A DNA stretch of 64,000 nucleotides, taken from assembly GCA_028551475.1 (NCBI GenBank), contig CM052358.1, forward strand, positions 12,011,938 to 12,075,937, written 5' to 3'. Position numbers and translations under genes: made by a program. Numbering within the stretch: the stretch's first letter is position 1; each line of letters begins with the position of its first letter. The notes beneath the pieces are model-generated. The model was not told the DNA's origin. It saw only the letters and a program-made list of their open reading frames with translations, and made no database searches. This stretch comes from Casuarina equisetifolia. Its lineage: Eukaryota > Streptophyta > Magnoliopsida > Fagales > Casuarinaceae. Shown one piece after another: positions 1-10,259 of the stretch.

Positions 1-860
1 CGTCTTTTATTATAATTTAGTTTTTAATTATATAATCTCATGGTTGTCTTTGACTTAGATCCCTTTAACTACAAGAATGTGGGTGTTAGGCATTTGAATT
101 AGAACGGCATCGTTTTTTCCACTCCTTTAATCCTTAGTGGTACTTAGAGGGATTTCTACACATGTGGCCGGGTTCTGTTAAAAAAAAAAATCATTAATTA
201 GTTAAAAATTATGAAAAAAGATTATTAATATTACTAAAATTTTATAACTTATAACACATAAATTATTTTCAAACTTCATTTTATTTTTTTATCTTCTTTA
301 TAACTCATATTTTTTCAAAACTTTGTATGGCTTAAATTAAAAAACCATAATTTATCCTAAAATATGTTCAAATTAGCCAAAAATATTCCAAACCTAATTT
401 TTCAAACCTTTTTTTTTTTTTACTCACACACCAAAAAAAGATAAGAAATTCAAATCTACAATAGATAGGACTATCAATTAGAATTTGACTTAGAAAATAC
501 TACTAAGCTTCTTCTATGAAAAAGTAAAAAATTATATTTTCAATTAATAAACTTTTTAATCCTTTAAATTACAGTGTACAATGATTAACTAAAAAAAAAT
601 AACAAGAACAAAAAGTCAAGAAATTTAATAAGAAGGCTAAACCTTAACATCCATGTTAAAGAGTAATTATATTAAATAAATCCCTTAATTAAAATTTGTT
701 CGAGTTGGAAAAATATTAGGGTGGATTAATTGTTTAAGAGCCTTCTTGCTGGAAGCTTAAAAAATTAAAGAAAAAGTGTTGGAATATGTTTGGGATAAAA
801 AGCAATCCCAGGTTTTTGGGCAATTAAAAATTAGCGAGATCCGGAGGGGCCTCTTCTTTT
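1..860. other. AT-rich intergenic DNA upstream of MED19
   Basis: Strongly AT-rich sequence with many A and T runs and no open frame of note. It leads into a pyrimidine-rich stretch at about 855-910 that looks like a plant transcription start and leader. No gene, RNA or classified repeat is recognised here. The MED19 promoter presumably lies in its last few hundred bases, but no single element can be assigned with confidence. Confidence 0.5.
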
Positions 861-3438
861 ATTAATTGCTCTTCCTCTTCCTTTTTTCCTTCCCCTCTCT
901 CTCCGTTTCTCTTCCTCGCCCGATCTCACTGTTTGCCCTCTTTACTCCCTTGAACGGAAGTCTCACCCACTTGCTCGGCCGTCTTTTCCAGCAACCGGAA
1001 ACCTCTCCCCGGCCGCCTTCTTGGGTCAGCTCGCCGGAAAATTGGAGACTTTGCGTCCGTTGGAAACCGAGGTGGAAGTTTCAGCTCTCTTTAGTTTCTT
1101 CATTTAGAATACTTGGCTATGATTATCCTTGATCTATATGGGAAAAGCATGGAGCTTCTTTGTGAAAATGTGTAAACAGAGCATGTGTAATAATTGGTTG
1201 TGCAGAAAGGCCCCCGTTTGAAATACCGGTTTCTAATTTTGGAAGGGCTTCCACTGTTTGGAGCTGCTTTTGACGAAAGCAATGTCCAATTTTATCATTA
1301 ACCCGTTGATTACGAGATTGCTTTTCATGGGTTTGTGATGATTTTGAAAATTGTAAACCTTGTTGGGGGCTTAACTTCGGCGTTGGATTAATATCGATTA
1401 TAGGCTCTAAAATAGGTCCTCAAAGCGTAGACTGGGAGCATTAAGCTAGGAATTTGATTTAGTAAAGCTTTTTATCGGTCAATTCGGATTTGCTTTGCAG
1501 ACTAATGATACTTAGGGCTCGTTAGTATTAACTGGTTCTTGGGAAGCTGTTTTTTGAGCTCAGCAAGTCTTAATACACAATTAAACGAGGCAATTTCTCG
1601 TTTGGAAAGCCGTGTTTCAGTGATTAGTATGTTTGAAAGAAACATAACCTAGTCGTTTTGGAAGGTTGGCCCGTAATTATGGACATTTTTGTGTGTGCAC
1701 TAGCAGGTTTTGGGGTGTGGTATTCTTTTTTTGCCACATGAATAGTTAGGAAACATGATTCTTGCATTCTTATTCTGGTTCTCTTTTTCCGTTACACTTT
1801 CAATTTTTACTCGTGTTTTTTATGAGAAAGACCATGCGGAATTGTTGGTATCAGCTTGAATTAGATATTGGAATTGAAACACAATAATAGTCGTTGGGCA
1901 ACTGCGTATGCTAATGCAAGCCTTGTAGCTTAATAGAGTATCATGTAGAAGTTGGGGTCTATTTTTAGTTATTTCTTTATGTTCCTTAGAATAATTGGAA
2001 ACCAAACTTTAAGAAACCAAAATGTTACTTTGTTACTGAAAAATATTAACTTCTAGGAGCCATGTAAGAGCAAGTGACTTAAAATGTTGTAAGCCTGACA
2101 TGGATGAAAATACAAAGGCGGTGTAGCACCTTCCTTTTTTTTCCCCCCGGAAGCAAACAAAATTGATTTCTCTGCTTTTATAAGTAAGGTTGGGAAACTT
2201 GTTGGATTTAGTTATTCTCCATGGTAACTGTGTTTAGTTGACTTTTGGAGTCAATGGTGAGTTATGCTATATAACTAACACGAAAGGTTCAAATATACAG
2301 TGAGCTTCCTGTTTGTCAGTATCAAGAAGCTAGGATTATGATGGGAAGTATAGATGTAATGAGATGTCTCGGAAGGGGACAGATCAATTCAAACAGGGGG
2401 TGATGGCTAATAATATTTTCTTTTGGATCGTTTTCACTGGTTCTTTGTCGATTTTCAACCCCACGTGCCAATGCTAGTACTAAGCTACTAAGTGGTTTCT
2501 TTATCTATTTATGCTTGTGTTTTCCTAAAAGTTGAGGTTGTTCGTTGTTTGTTTCCTTATGTTTAAAGCAGATGCATCCACAATACAGCCACCCCCTCTC
2601 CTTAGGTTGCCCACCCAAAGAAAAGTCAAACAAGTCTAGATATTAAGATATCAGGTAGAGGCAAAAATGATATTGAAGACCATTCACTTGTCTTTCCTTG
2701 TTTTATTGAATTAAAACAATACATTGTTACGCGTAAACAAAACAGAAAAATAGATTAAATAGAATCACCTGCATTGGAATTTTCATGACTTCTTAGGACG
2801 TTTTTGTGGACAACAGTGAAGTACACTGAAGGTAGAAGATCCATAGTGGTCTGAAGTGCTAGGCAGCAGAGATATTGCTAGTTATTACTTGTTGAGAGTG
2901 GCATAGTTAATTGGGATGGAGGATTGCTTTTCAGTACCTTAAATAATAATGGGATTAGTTTGATGAGGTGCACATGCGATCACATATTGCCTTGACCTTA
3001 ATGCTGAATATGGTCCAGAGGGCAAGTTTAGAGTGCGTTATTGAAGTTCATCTGTCTTTTCCGTGAAGCTAGGAAGTGTGAGCTTGCTTTCAAATTATTC
3101 TGGTTTGGAAAATCATCTAATGGCATGCATGGAACATGGTTATTTTCAGGGAACAGTGAACAAAAGTGATCTGTAGGAACATGACTGTTGAATGTCTAGT
3201 CATATGACATTATTAATGATGTGGACATGTATGCTGAAAACTCATGTCCAACACATAATAAATGCTAACCTTTATAGATCCCTTTTATTGCAATTAAGAT
3301 CAACTGATGTGAATGTTCGGCTTCTGTGAGAGAGATTTATTTTATTTCTTCTCTGTATATAATTTATATTTTATCAGTTTTTTATGGTTGTGGAAACTGC
3401 AGTGTATAATGGTCCACTGGTTTGTGAAACGATGACAC
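861..3438 (+). promoter_or_regulatory. Probable MED19 5' leader with a long leader intron
   Basis: The stretch from about 861 to 1130 is CT-rich and GC-richer than its surroundings, as in plant 5' UTRs. The bases just before the MED19 start follow a pyrimidine tract and an ACTGCAG acceptor ending at 3402, so 3403-3438 is probably the second leader exon. The donor of this leader intron was not fixed. The short frames in between show no known protein. The second leader exon contains two small upstream ORFs (3409-3435 and 3432-3449), described in the findings. This is inferred from sequence only; a cDNA would settle it. Confidence 0.45.
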
Positions 3439-5986
3439 ATGGATTCTGAAGGCAAGAAGTTTGGAAGAGGTAAGAAGTTATCATATATCTTTCTTCTGGT
3501 GTGTGTCTCTATTTGTCAATTTTTCTTCATCACTTGTGCAGCTGAACCCGGATCTGCTAGTTGTTATTGTTACCTTGTATAGACTAAAACATTCTGTGGC
3601 AGGGTTTTTTGAGCGTGGCTGTAGTAGCAATTATTTCCCTACACAAGACCCCTCATGTTTAATTGCACCCAGAGTCATGCAATTAAAGAATTTTTTTTAT
3701 TTGAAACTTCCTACTGTGTGATACTCTCCAACAGACAATATCAGTCTGACCAGGACATCAGTAATCCTGAAACACATCAATACAGATATATGGCATGTTA
3801 ATAATCTAAAACTAGCTAATTTGAGTGTGACTGATATCTCAGTAGTGTTATGGATGGATATGATTATCTATCAGTTCCATATCCAGATGCTTATATCATT
3901 ATTTGCGTGCCAGTTAGAGAAATTATGTGTTTATATGTATTATGGCAAACACCGGATCAATGGGTTATCATTTCAAGGTGATATCAATTTTTTCTTTTTC
4001 CAAAACATTGTCTTTAAAGTTTGAGACTTGTAACAGAAGATAACAAGATAGAAAGTTGCTGCTGCCTGGAATCCTGTAAATAGTTGGTTAGGTTCGGGAG
4101 AGTTGGATTTACTTTCTTTTCTTTAACTTGGATGGAAAAGATGAGTGTGATATTGCCTGAAAGCTTCATATAAGATATTATCCGCTCATCCTTTTATGCT
4201 CTGTACCTTGCCTTTGAGTGGGCTTCTTAATTTTGAATATTCCTGCTGTATAATCTATCCTTTTAATTTTGTATAATCTAATTCTCCTCCACTTGCTTGT
4301 CACTTTTCTGGTAATTTCTTGGCCCTTTGTGCTACTTAGTTTTGGCATAGTATCCTTTTCTTTTTCTTTTTAATTAATTGCATGTGGTCCTTTTGTGCCT
4401 TAGGTCCAAGGGAGCTGACGGGTGCTGTAGATCTCATAAGTCACTACAAGTTGTTACCACATCATGATTTTTTCTGCAAGAGATCACTTCCTTTATCAAT
4501 TTCAGACACACATTATCTTCACAATGTTGTTGGAGACACAGAAATTAGGAAAGGCGAAGGGATGCAATTGGATCAGCTTATTCAGAACGCATCTTACTCC
4601 CGCGATACTAATGCAAGAATACAACCATTTGACCTTGATGTTCTAAGGGAAGCCTTTCAATTGAAGGAAACTGCTCCTGTTGAATTGCCTCTTGTAAGAG
4701 CATCTAAAGCATTGAAATTTTTATGTTGCTTTTAGATAGTATCTTATTCTTGGATGAGAATCCCTGTTGTGTACATGTAGGTAATGGTACTGCAACTAGT
4801 TATTCCTCTCTCTGTCCCAAGTGCTCATCATACTTGTTTTAATCTTTTAGGCAGAGAAGGGCATCCCTACAGTTGTAGGGAAATCAAAAAGTGAGTCCAA
4901 GGACAAGGAGAGGAAGCATAAAAAGCACAAAGAGAGGGATAAGGATAAGGATAAGGATAAGGATAAAGAGCATAAAAAGCACAAGCACAAGCATAAAGAC
5001 CGAAGTAAAGATAAAGATAAGGAGAAGAAGAAGGATAGAAGTGGCCATCATGATTCTAGTGCTGATCACTCAAAGAAACACCATGAAAAGGTTGGCATAC
5101 TTCTTACAGCCACTTTATCTTCTGGAGCACTTGTGAAGTTGTGATATTTTGTGAAAATCCTAGATGAACATTCTCATTGTCTTTTTACCTGTAAAATAAT
5201 GGTAATGATTTTGCTATAGCTTTGAAATGGCATTTTTCTTTTTTCTTGAACCATTAAAAGAGTCGGTGATTGGATTTGGTGAGGTATAGACTGGTGCTGT
5301 CCATTGAGTTCTATGGACATCTTTTTGATCTGTGATAAATTTAACTTGTGATACTTTTTTGCTTGTTTAGGACTCTATATAATTAGTGCTAATTGGAACA
5401 ACCCTTCTTAACCTATGGAATCATTGACTTGATCTCTTAAATTAGTAATGTCTGCAATCAGCACAATCAATAGGGTGAGGTAGGGTGGGGTGGACATTGG
5501 TAAGGAATGTGTGCAGTAATGTAATACTTTTTGACAGATAAGTGTATCCCACCTGCTTCTCGTGTATAATTTATGGGATAAAATTTGGATGAAGTGGCGG
5601 ATCTTGTAAACTTATCTTAAACTAGGTATTGATTGCAAAAGTGGGGTGAGCAATTAACACCACTGTTTAGTGTAATTAAGTTAAATTTCGTTCTGATATA
5701 TGAGTCGTGTACTTGATATATTTTCAGAAAAGAAAGCATGATGGAGACGAAGATCTTAGTGACATTCACCGACACAAAAAAAGTAAGGTAATACATAAAA
5801 AAGAAGCGTTAGCAATTTTGATGATATTGTTTGGTTCAACACCCGCAATTGTTTCTTATCTGAATTGTGTAAGTTTTTGAATTATTTCTTCATGTATATC
5901 TGAAAGCTTTCCGTATTACCACTAATTTATTGCAGCATAAGAGCTCAAAAATTGATGAAATGGGTGCAATAAAGGTAGCTGGCTGA
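3439..5986 (+). CDS. MED19A: Mediator of RNA polymerase II transcription subunit 19 (plant type)
   Basis: Five coding exons join in frame: 3439-3469, 4404-4693, 4851-5090, 5728-5787 and 5936-5986, giving 223 aa, very close to Arabidopsis MED19a. MED19 is a head-module subunit of the Mediator complex, which links transcription factors to RNA polymerase II in the nucleus. Exon 2 encodes the conserved core (about residues 11-107), with GPRELTGAVDLISHYKL, SLPLSISDTHYLHNVVGD and GEGMQLDQLIQ clearly visible. Exons 3-5 encode the Lys/Asp/His-rich basic tail, with KDKDKDK and HKKHK blocks and the terminal GAIKVAG. The start is the only ATG that gives the short family N-terminus before the first intron. 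Two upstream ORFs precede it. Arabidopsis has two nearly identical paralogues, so the a/b assignment is arbitrary. Confidence 0.95.
4938..4967 (+). repeat. GATAAG microsatellite inside the MED19 coding region
   Basis: Four perfect GATAAG units followed by GATAAA, read in frame as alternating Asp-Lys. The six-base unit allows length change without a frameshift. It lies in the basic low-complexity tail and is likely to vary in length between relatives. Confidence 0.85.
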
Positions 5987-7826
5987 GAAGGTGGCACATT
6001 GTAGTTGAGTTCTTGTTCTCAAATGTTTGTTGTTAGAGTCTGGAGGGGTCCCGTATTTAACGTAGTGAAATTTCTTGAGGTAAATTCCTTGTCTTTGTAC
6101 TTAATATTTATTTCGATGGTCCTTATTTAGAGTGATATTTCAGTATCACACACATCATTCCTCACAGTGGAGACTAGATCTCAACTTCATGTCTGATGGA
6201 TGATGAGCCCTGCAAAGCAACCTACTTTCTGCTCTTTTTAAGAACTAGACATTTCTTTGGATTGATGTTACTCCCTAACCTTTCCCATCACACCTGGGTA
6301 TAGTCTCAGCCCTTTTCTGCGGATGATCTTCAATAGCCATTAAGAATATAGCTTGAGTTGAAAGCATCGTTATCCCTATTCATCCCTATGTGAGATGTTC
6401 TTCCGTCCTTAATATAGTTATTTATTCTTTGGAGAAAGTCATACCGAACTTCCTCTAGGTTTTGTGAAGGTTGCTTTTTTGAACATGTCTCTTCAAGATA
6501 ATAACTTCCAGTAAATGAACTAGCAAAATATTATTTTGAATAGAAAGAAATTTTTTTTCAAGTACATAGAATACTCTTCTTCCTAGGTTTGCAATAGCCG
6601 TTCATTTATATGCAGTATTATATATATACTTATATATTTGGTCCCAATAAGCAACTTTTCTAACTCTTGCACTATTTTGGCTTCTTTCTCTGGCATGTCC
6701 ATTGGCCGTTCCTTTTCTTTCCTTTTAGTTAAATTCAGAAAGTAAATTTCCTCCTTTTTTTTTTCCCTCCTTTTTAGGGTGGCTGTGCATGAAGTTTGGT
6801 TTTCTTTATTGGTGTGAAGACTACTTGGGTTTTAATGACATTATGTTGCCTAGTAGCTGCTACCTTTAATTGTATAATCTTCTGTTAATGGTAACCCAAA
6901 CTATGGCGTTATCCTGTCTATATTGGTGTGATTATTATTACTCGGGGGGCCATTGAGTTACAAGATGCCTTTTGTGTTATGCAGAGTAGCTTCTGGAGAC
7001 TGAAGATTGTGAAGGTGACATGTCTGGGGATGGACGTTTGATGCTTGTATCATAACAGTGGTCTAATATAATTGTTAGTAATGTGCAAGACTCTGATACT
7101 TTGTTTCCCACTTTCCATGGCGCATTGCATTTTCTTAGCATGTACACTTGCTATAATCTTTGTCCTTTGTTTTAGAGTTTTAAAGTTTTAAATAATGATT
7201 AGCTTGGATTAGATCATCTAGCATTGAGCGTCGGAAGAAGGGATGGAGAAAGGGATTTGTGTAAATTGGTTCCAATTTCTTCCCTTTTGTAGCAGTGACT
7301 TGCACCTCTAGTTGTCCAAAATGAGTGTAGGGACTAGGACTATGTTCTCACATGAGTTCCCAATTCAATTTTTATAGTCAATTCTCTGTATATACAGTAG
7401 TAGACAGTAATGATTGGGTCATTCAGGGAGAATTGCTGTTGCTGTTGGTTGATATTTTGAGGCCAAGAATGTATTTTTTATTTTCTATTTTTGGAAAAAC
7501 TTGTTGGTTCCTTCCTTGTGGGGTAATGGGCATTTTCGGTTTTCGGCTTCACTGCCTGCCAGCTGCTCCGCCCTACACAGGCATGTTGTTACTAGGGTTT
7601 CGTGGATCAAGTTTTTAGTTCTTGCAGAAATCGCAACATTTACGTTTCCCCCAATCGCTCCACTTTCAAACCCAAAATTTTGAAAAATAATAATTGGAGA
7701 ATAAGAAATCGAGGTAAATTTGCAAAAATTCAACGAGCAATGTTCATCGATATGGGAGGGAGAGGAGGGAATATTCCCAAATGCAGAGGCCAAAGGTTCC
7801 ATGATACTGGGCTGAAGAAAGCGGCG
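5987..7826 (+). other. MED19 3' region and intergenic DNA
   Basis: This follows the MED19 stop. A GTAAATT donor-like site near 6080 and a TTATGCAG acceptor-like site near 6984 could bound an intron in the 3' UTR, but this is conjecture. From about 7200 to 7826 there are short overlapping frames on both strands (for example around 7352-7859) with no recognisable domain. I treat them as chance frames. No RNA gene or mobile element is recognised. Confidence 0.4.
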
Positions 7827-8117
7827 CGTTTAGGTGAAACGACGTTGTCCGATAACTAATGCATGAAAAATGTTGATTACTCGTCTTCTTTCTATGACTA
7901 GGGTTTGAAAAATGTCTCCATGGAAATCAGATGATTACACCCCGAAAATTCTTTCATTTTTCTCGTATAGTAGGGGCCCGTTTAGGTGAAACGACGTCGC
8001 CTGATGGCTAACGCATGAAGAATGTCGATTTCTTGTTGGCTTTCTATAACAATGGTTTGACGAACATCTCCACGGAAATCAGATGATTATTGTCACGAAA
8101 ATTCTTTCATTTTTCTC
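7827..8117. repeat. Diverged tandem duplication, unit about 140 bp
   Basis: Copy 1 is about 7827-7964 and copy 2 about 7979-8117 (period about 152). Both begin CGTTTAGGTGAAACGACGT, share GGAAATCAGATGATTA, and end CGAAAATTCTTTCATTTTTCTC, seen here in separate aligned blocks. They differ by scattered substitutions. The repeat ends about 210 bp before the PPR start codon, so it may sit in that gene's promoter or 5' UTR. No coding role is apparent. Confidence 0.85.
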
Positions 8118-8327
8118 CTTTGCAGGATTCAAATAAAATATTTTTATTCTCTTTTTCAAGAACTTTGTGTTATCTTTTTCCTTCTTTTTCTTTTCTGGGT
8201 AAAAAGATGAATATCGTTATAATACAAAGATTGAAGTTGAGGTTCGAAACCTTTTCTCTTTTTCTTGTAATTTGAAAAGATAAAAGCCCCCGCAAATTGA
8301 TTGTAACCTCTGTGCGTTCCTTGGCTG

Positions 8328-10259
8328 ATGCTGCTCGCAAGAGAGGCATGGATATGGAGCAAGCTAGAACGACCGTTCTCAGCCGGAAATTTACTGCAGA
8401 AAGTCTCTTGTATGTTTCTGCAGTTCTCATCATTCACGGTCCAACTCAAACCATCCGACTCTCAATGTGGCTTGGCCACCTGCATTGCCTCCCTACAAGA
8501 CTGCGCCCACCGCAAGAATCTCACCAATGGCAGACAACTCCACTCCTTCATGCTCACTAATGGCTTCCTTACTTCCCCTCTATCCATCACTAGCCTGATC
8601 AACATGTACTCCAAGTGCAATCGAATGGAAGATGCTGTTTTGGTCTTCAATCACCAAACTTTTGATTCTAATGTGTTTGCTTATAACGCAATCATTTCTG
8701 GGTTTGTTTTAAACGGGCTTGCCGATGATGGGCTTGAGTCTTACAAGCGTATGAGGATGGCGGGCGTTTTGCCGGACAAGTTTACTTTTCCATGTGTGAT
8801 CAGAGCTTGTTTGGATGCTGTGGAGATTAGGAAGATTCATGGCTTGTTGTTTAAACATGGGTTGGAGCTGGATATGTTTGTTGGAAGTGCGTTGGTTAAT
8901 ACTTACCTGAAGTTTTCGTTAATGGAAGACGCACAGGAGGCGTTTGAGGAATTGCCGATAAAGGATGTTGTGCTTTGGAATGCAATGGTTAACGGTTATG
9001 CACAAATTGGGAGATTCGATGAGGCTTTAGGGACCTTTAGGAGAATGGGTGAAGAAGGCATTGTGCCTAGCAGATATACAGTTACTGGCGTGCTATCGGT
9101 TTTAGCTTTCATGGAGGAGCTTAACAATGGGAGAGCAATTCATGGATTTGCAATGAAAATGGGGTATGTCTCTGGTGTTGCGGTTTCCAATGCCTTGATT
9201 GACGTGTATGGGAAATGCAAGTGTATTGGAGACGCTTTGAAAATTTTTGAGATGATGGATGAGAAAGATATATTCTCTTGGAACTCCCTCATAGCTGTTC
9301 ATGGACAATGTGGTGATTATGATGGTACTCTAAGACTTTTTGATAGGATGTTAGGTGCTGGAGTTCAGCCTGATTTGGTCACTATCACGGCAGTCCTTCC
9401 CGCTTGCACTAATCTGGTTGCGCTAATGCATGGACGACAGATTCATGGTTATATGATAGTCAATGGGTTGGGAAAGGAAGGGAATAATAAAGATGCTGAT
9501 GATCTGCTCGTGAATAATGCTATTATGGACATGTATGCAAAATGTGGGAGCATGAGAGATGCTTGTTCAGTTTTCTATACGATGAGCAATAAGGATGTAG
9601 CATCATGGAACATCATCATCATGGGCCATGGCATGCAAGGTTACGGTGATGAGGCATTAGATGTGTTTTCACATATGTGTAAGGCACAAATGAAGCCTGA
9701 TGTGATCACATTCATTGGGGTATTGTCAGCTTGCAACCATGCAGGATTTGTGAAACAAGGGCGTGAGTTCTTGACACTCATGAAATCAAAATATGATGTA
9801 GATCCAACCATTGAGCATTATACCTGTGTGATTGACATGCTTGGTCGAGCAGGGCAGCTGGAGGAAGCTTATGAATTAGCACAAACAATGCCCGTTGAGG
9901 CAAATCCTGTGGTATGGAGGGCTTTGTTAGCATCGTGTCATCTTCATGGTAATGCTGACCTGGCTGACATTGTTGTTAGACAGATATTTAAACTCGAGTC
10001 AGGGCACTGTGGAAATTATGTATTGATGTCAAATATATATGGAGTAATTGGTAGATATGAAGAGGTATTGGATATTAGACATGCAATGAGGCAACAGAAT
10101 GTGAAGAAAACACCAGGATGTAGCTGGATTGAGCTCAAGAATGGAGTGCATACTTTTATTACACGTGACATGACACATCCTGAAGCTGACTTTATTTATG
10201 CGGCATTAAATTCACTGAATGCTCGTCTACAAGAATATGGATCTATTCCTGACCCGTAA
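8328..10259 (+). CDS. PLS-class pentatricopeptide repeat protein (E/E+ subgroup, At3g14730-like)
   Basis: An uninterrupted 643-aa frame, as is usual for plant PPR genes. Repeated P, L and S motifs run from about residue 50 to 540, with the typical sequences SLINMYSKC, DVVLWNAMVNGYAQ, SNALIDVYGKC, DIFSWNSLI, MDMYAKCGSMRDA and VIDMLGRAGQLEEAYEL. An E/E+ end follows (GNYVLMSNIYG, KKTPGCSWIELKNGVHTF) and the DYW deaminase domain is absent. PPR proteins of this class bind organellar RNA and usually specify C-to-U editing sites, recruiting a DYW partner when they lack one. From memory the closest relative is Arabidopsis At3g14730. The start is uncertain: Met1 (8328) gives a plausible targeting leader, Met29 (8412) is an alternative, and an out-of-frame ATG lies at 8297. 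The organelle and RNA target cannot be read from sequence. Confidence 0.93.
   Translation: MLLAREAWIWSKLERPFSAGNLLQKVSCMFLQFSSFTVQLKPSDSQCGLATCIASLQDCAHRKNLTNGRQLHSFMLTNGFLTSPLSITSLINMYSKCNRMEDAVLVFNHQTFDSNVFAYNAIISGFVLNGLADDGLESYKRMRMAGVLPDKFTFPCVIRACLDAVEIRKIHGLLFKHGLELDMFVGSALVNTYLKFSLMEDAQEAFEELPIKDVVLWNAMVNGYAQIGRFDEALGTFRRMGEEGIVPSRYTVTGVLSVLAFMEELNNGRAIHGFAMKMGYVSGVAVSNALIDVYGKCKCIGDALKIFEMMDEKDIFSWNSLIAVHGQCGDYDGTLRLFDRMLGAGVQPDLVTITAVLPACTNLVALMHGRQIHGYMIVNGLGKEGNNKDADDLLVNNAIMDMYAKCGSMRDACSVFYTMSNKDVASWNIIIMGHGMQGYGDEALDVFSHMCKAQMKPDVITFIGVLSACNHAGFVKQGREFLTLMKSKYDVDPTIEHYTCVIDMLGRAGQLEEAYELAQTMPVEANPVVWRALLASCHLHGNADLADIVVRQIFKLESGHCGNYVLMSNIYGVIGRYEEVLDIRHAMRQQNVKKTPGCSWIELKNGVHTFITRDMTHPEADFIYAALNSLNARLQEYGSIPDP

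Noticed and set aside
4884..5136. Leu/Ile-rich minus-strand and Arg/Ile-rich plus-strand frames
   Set aside because: Shadows of the GATAAG-rich MED19 tail in other frames.
8297..8560. Out-of-frame 87-codon frame overlapping the PPR start
   Set aside because: No PPR motifs. The 8328 frame carries all repeats, and this one is most likely chance.
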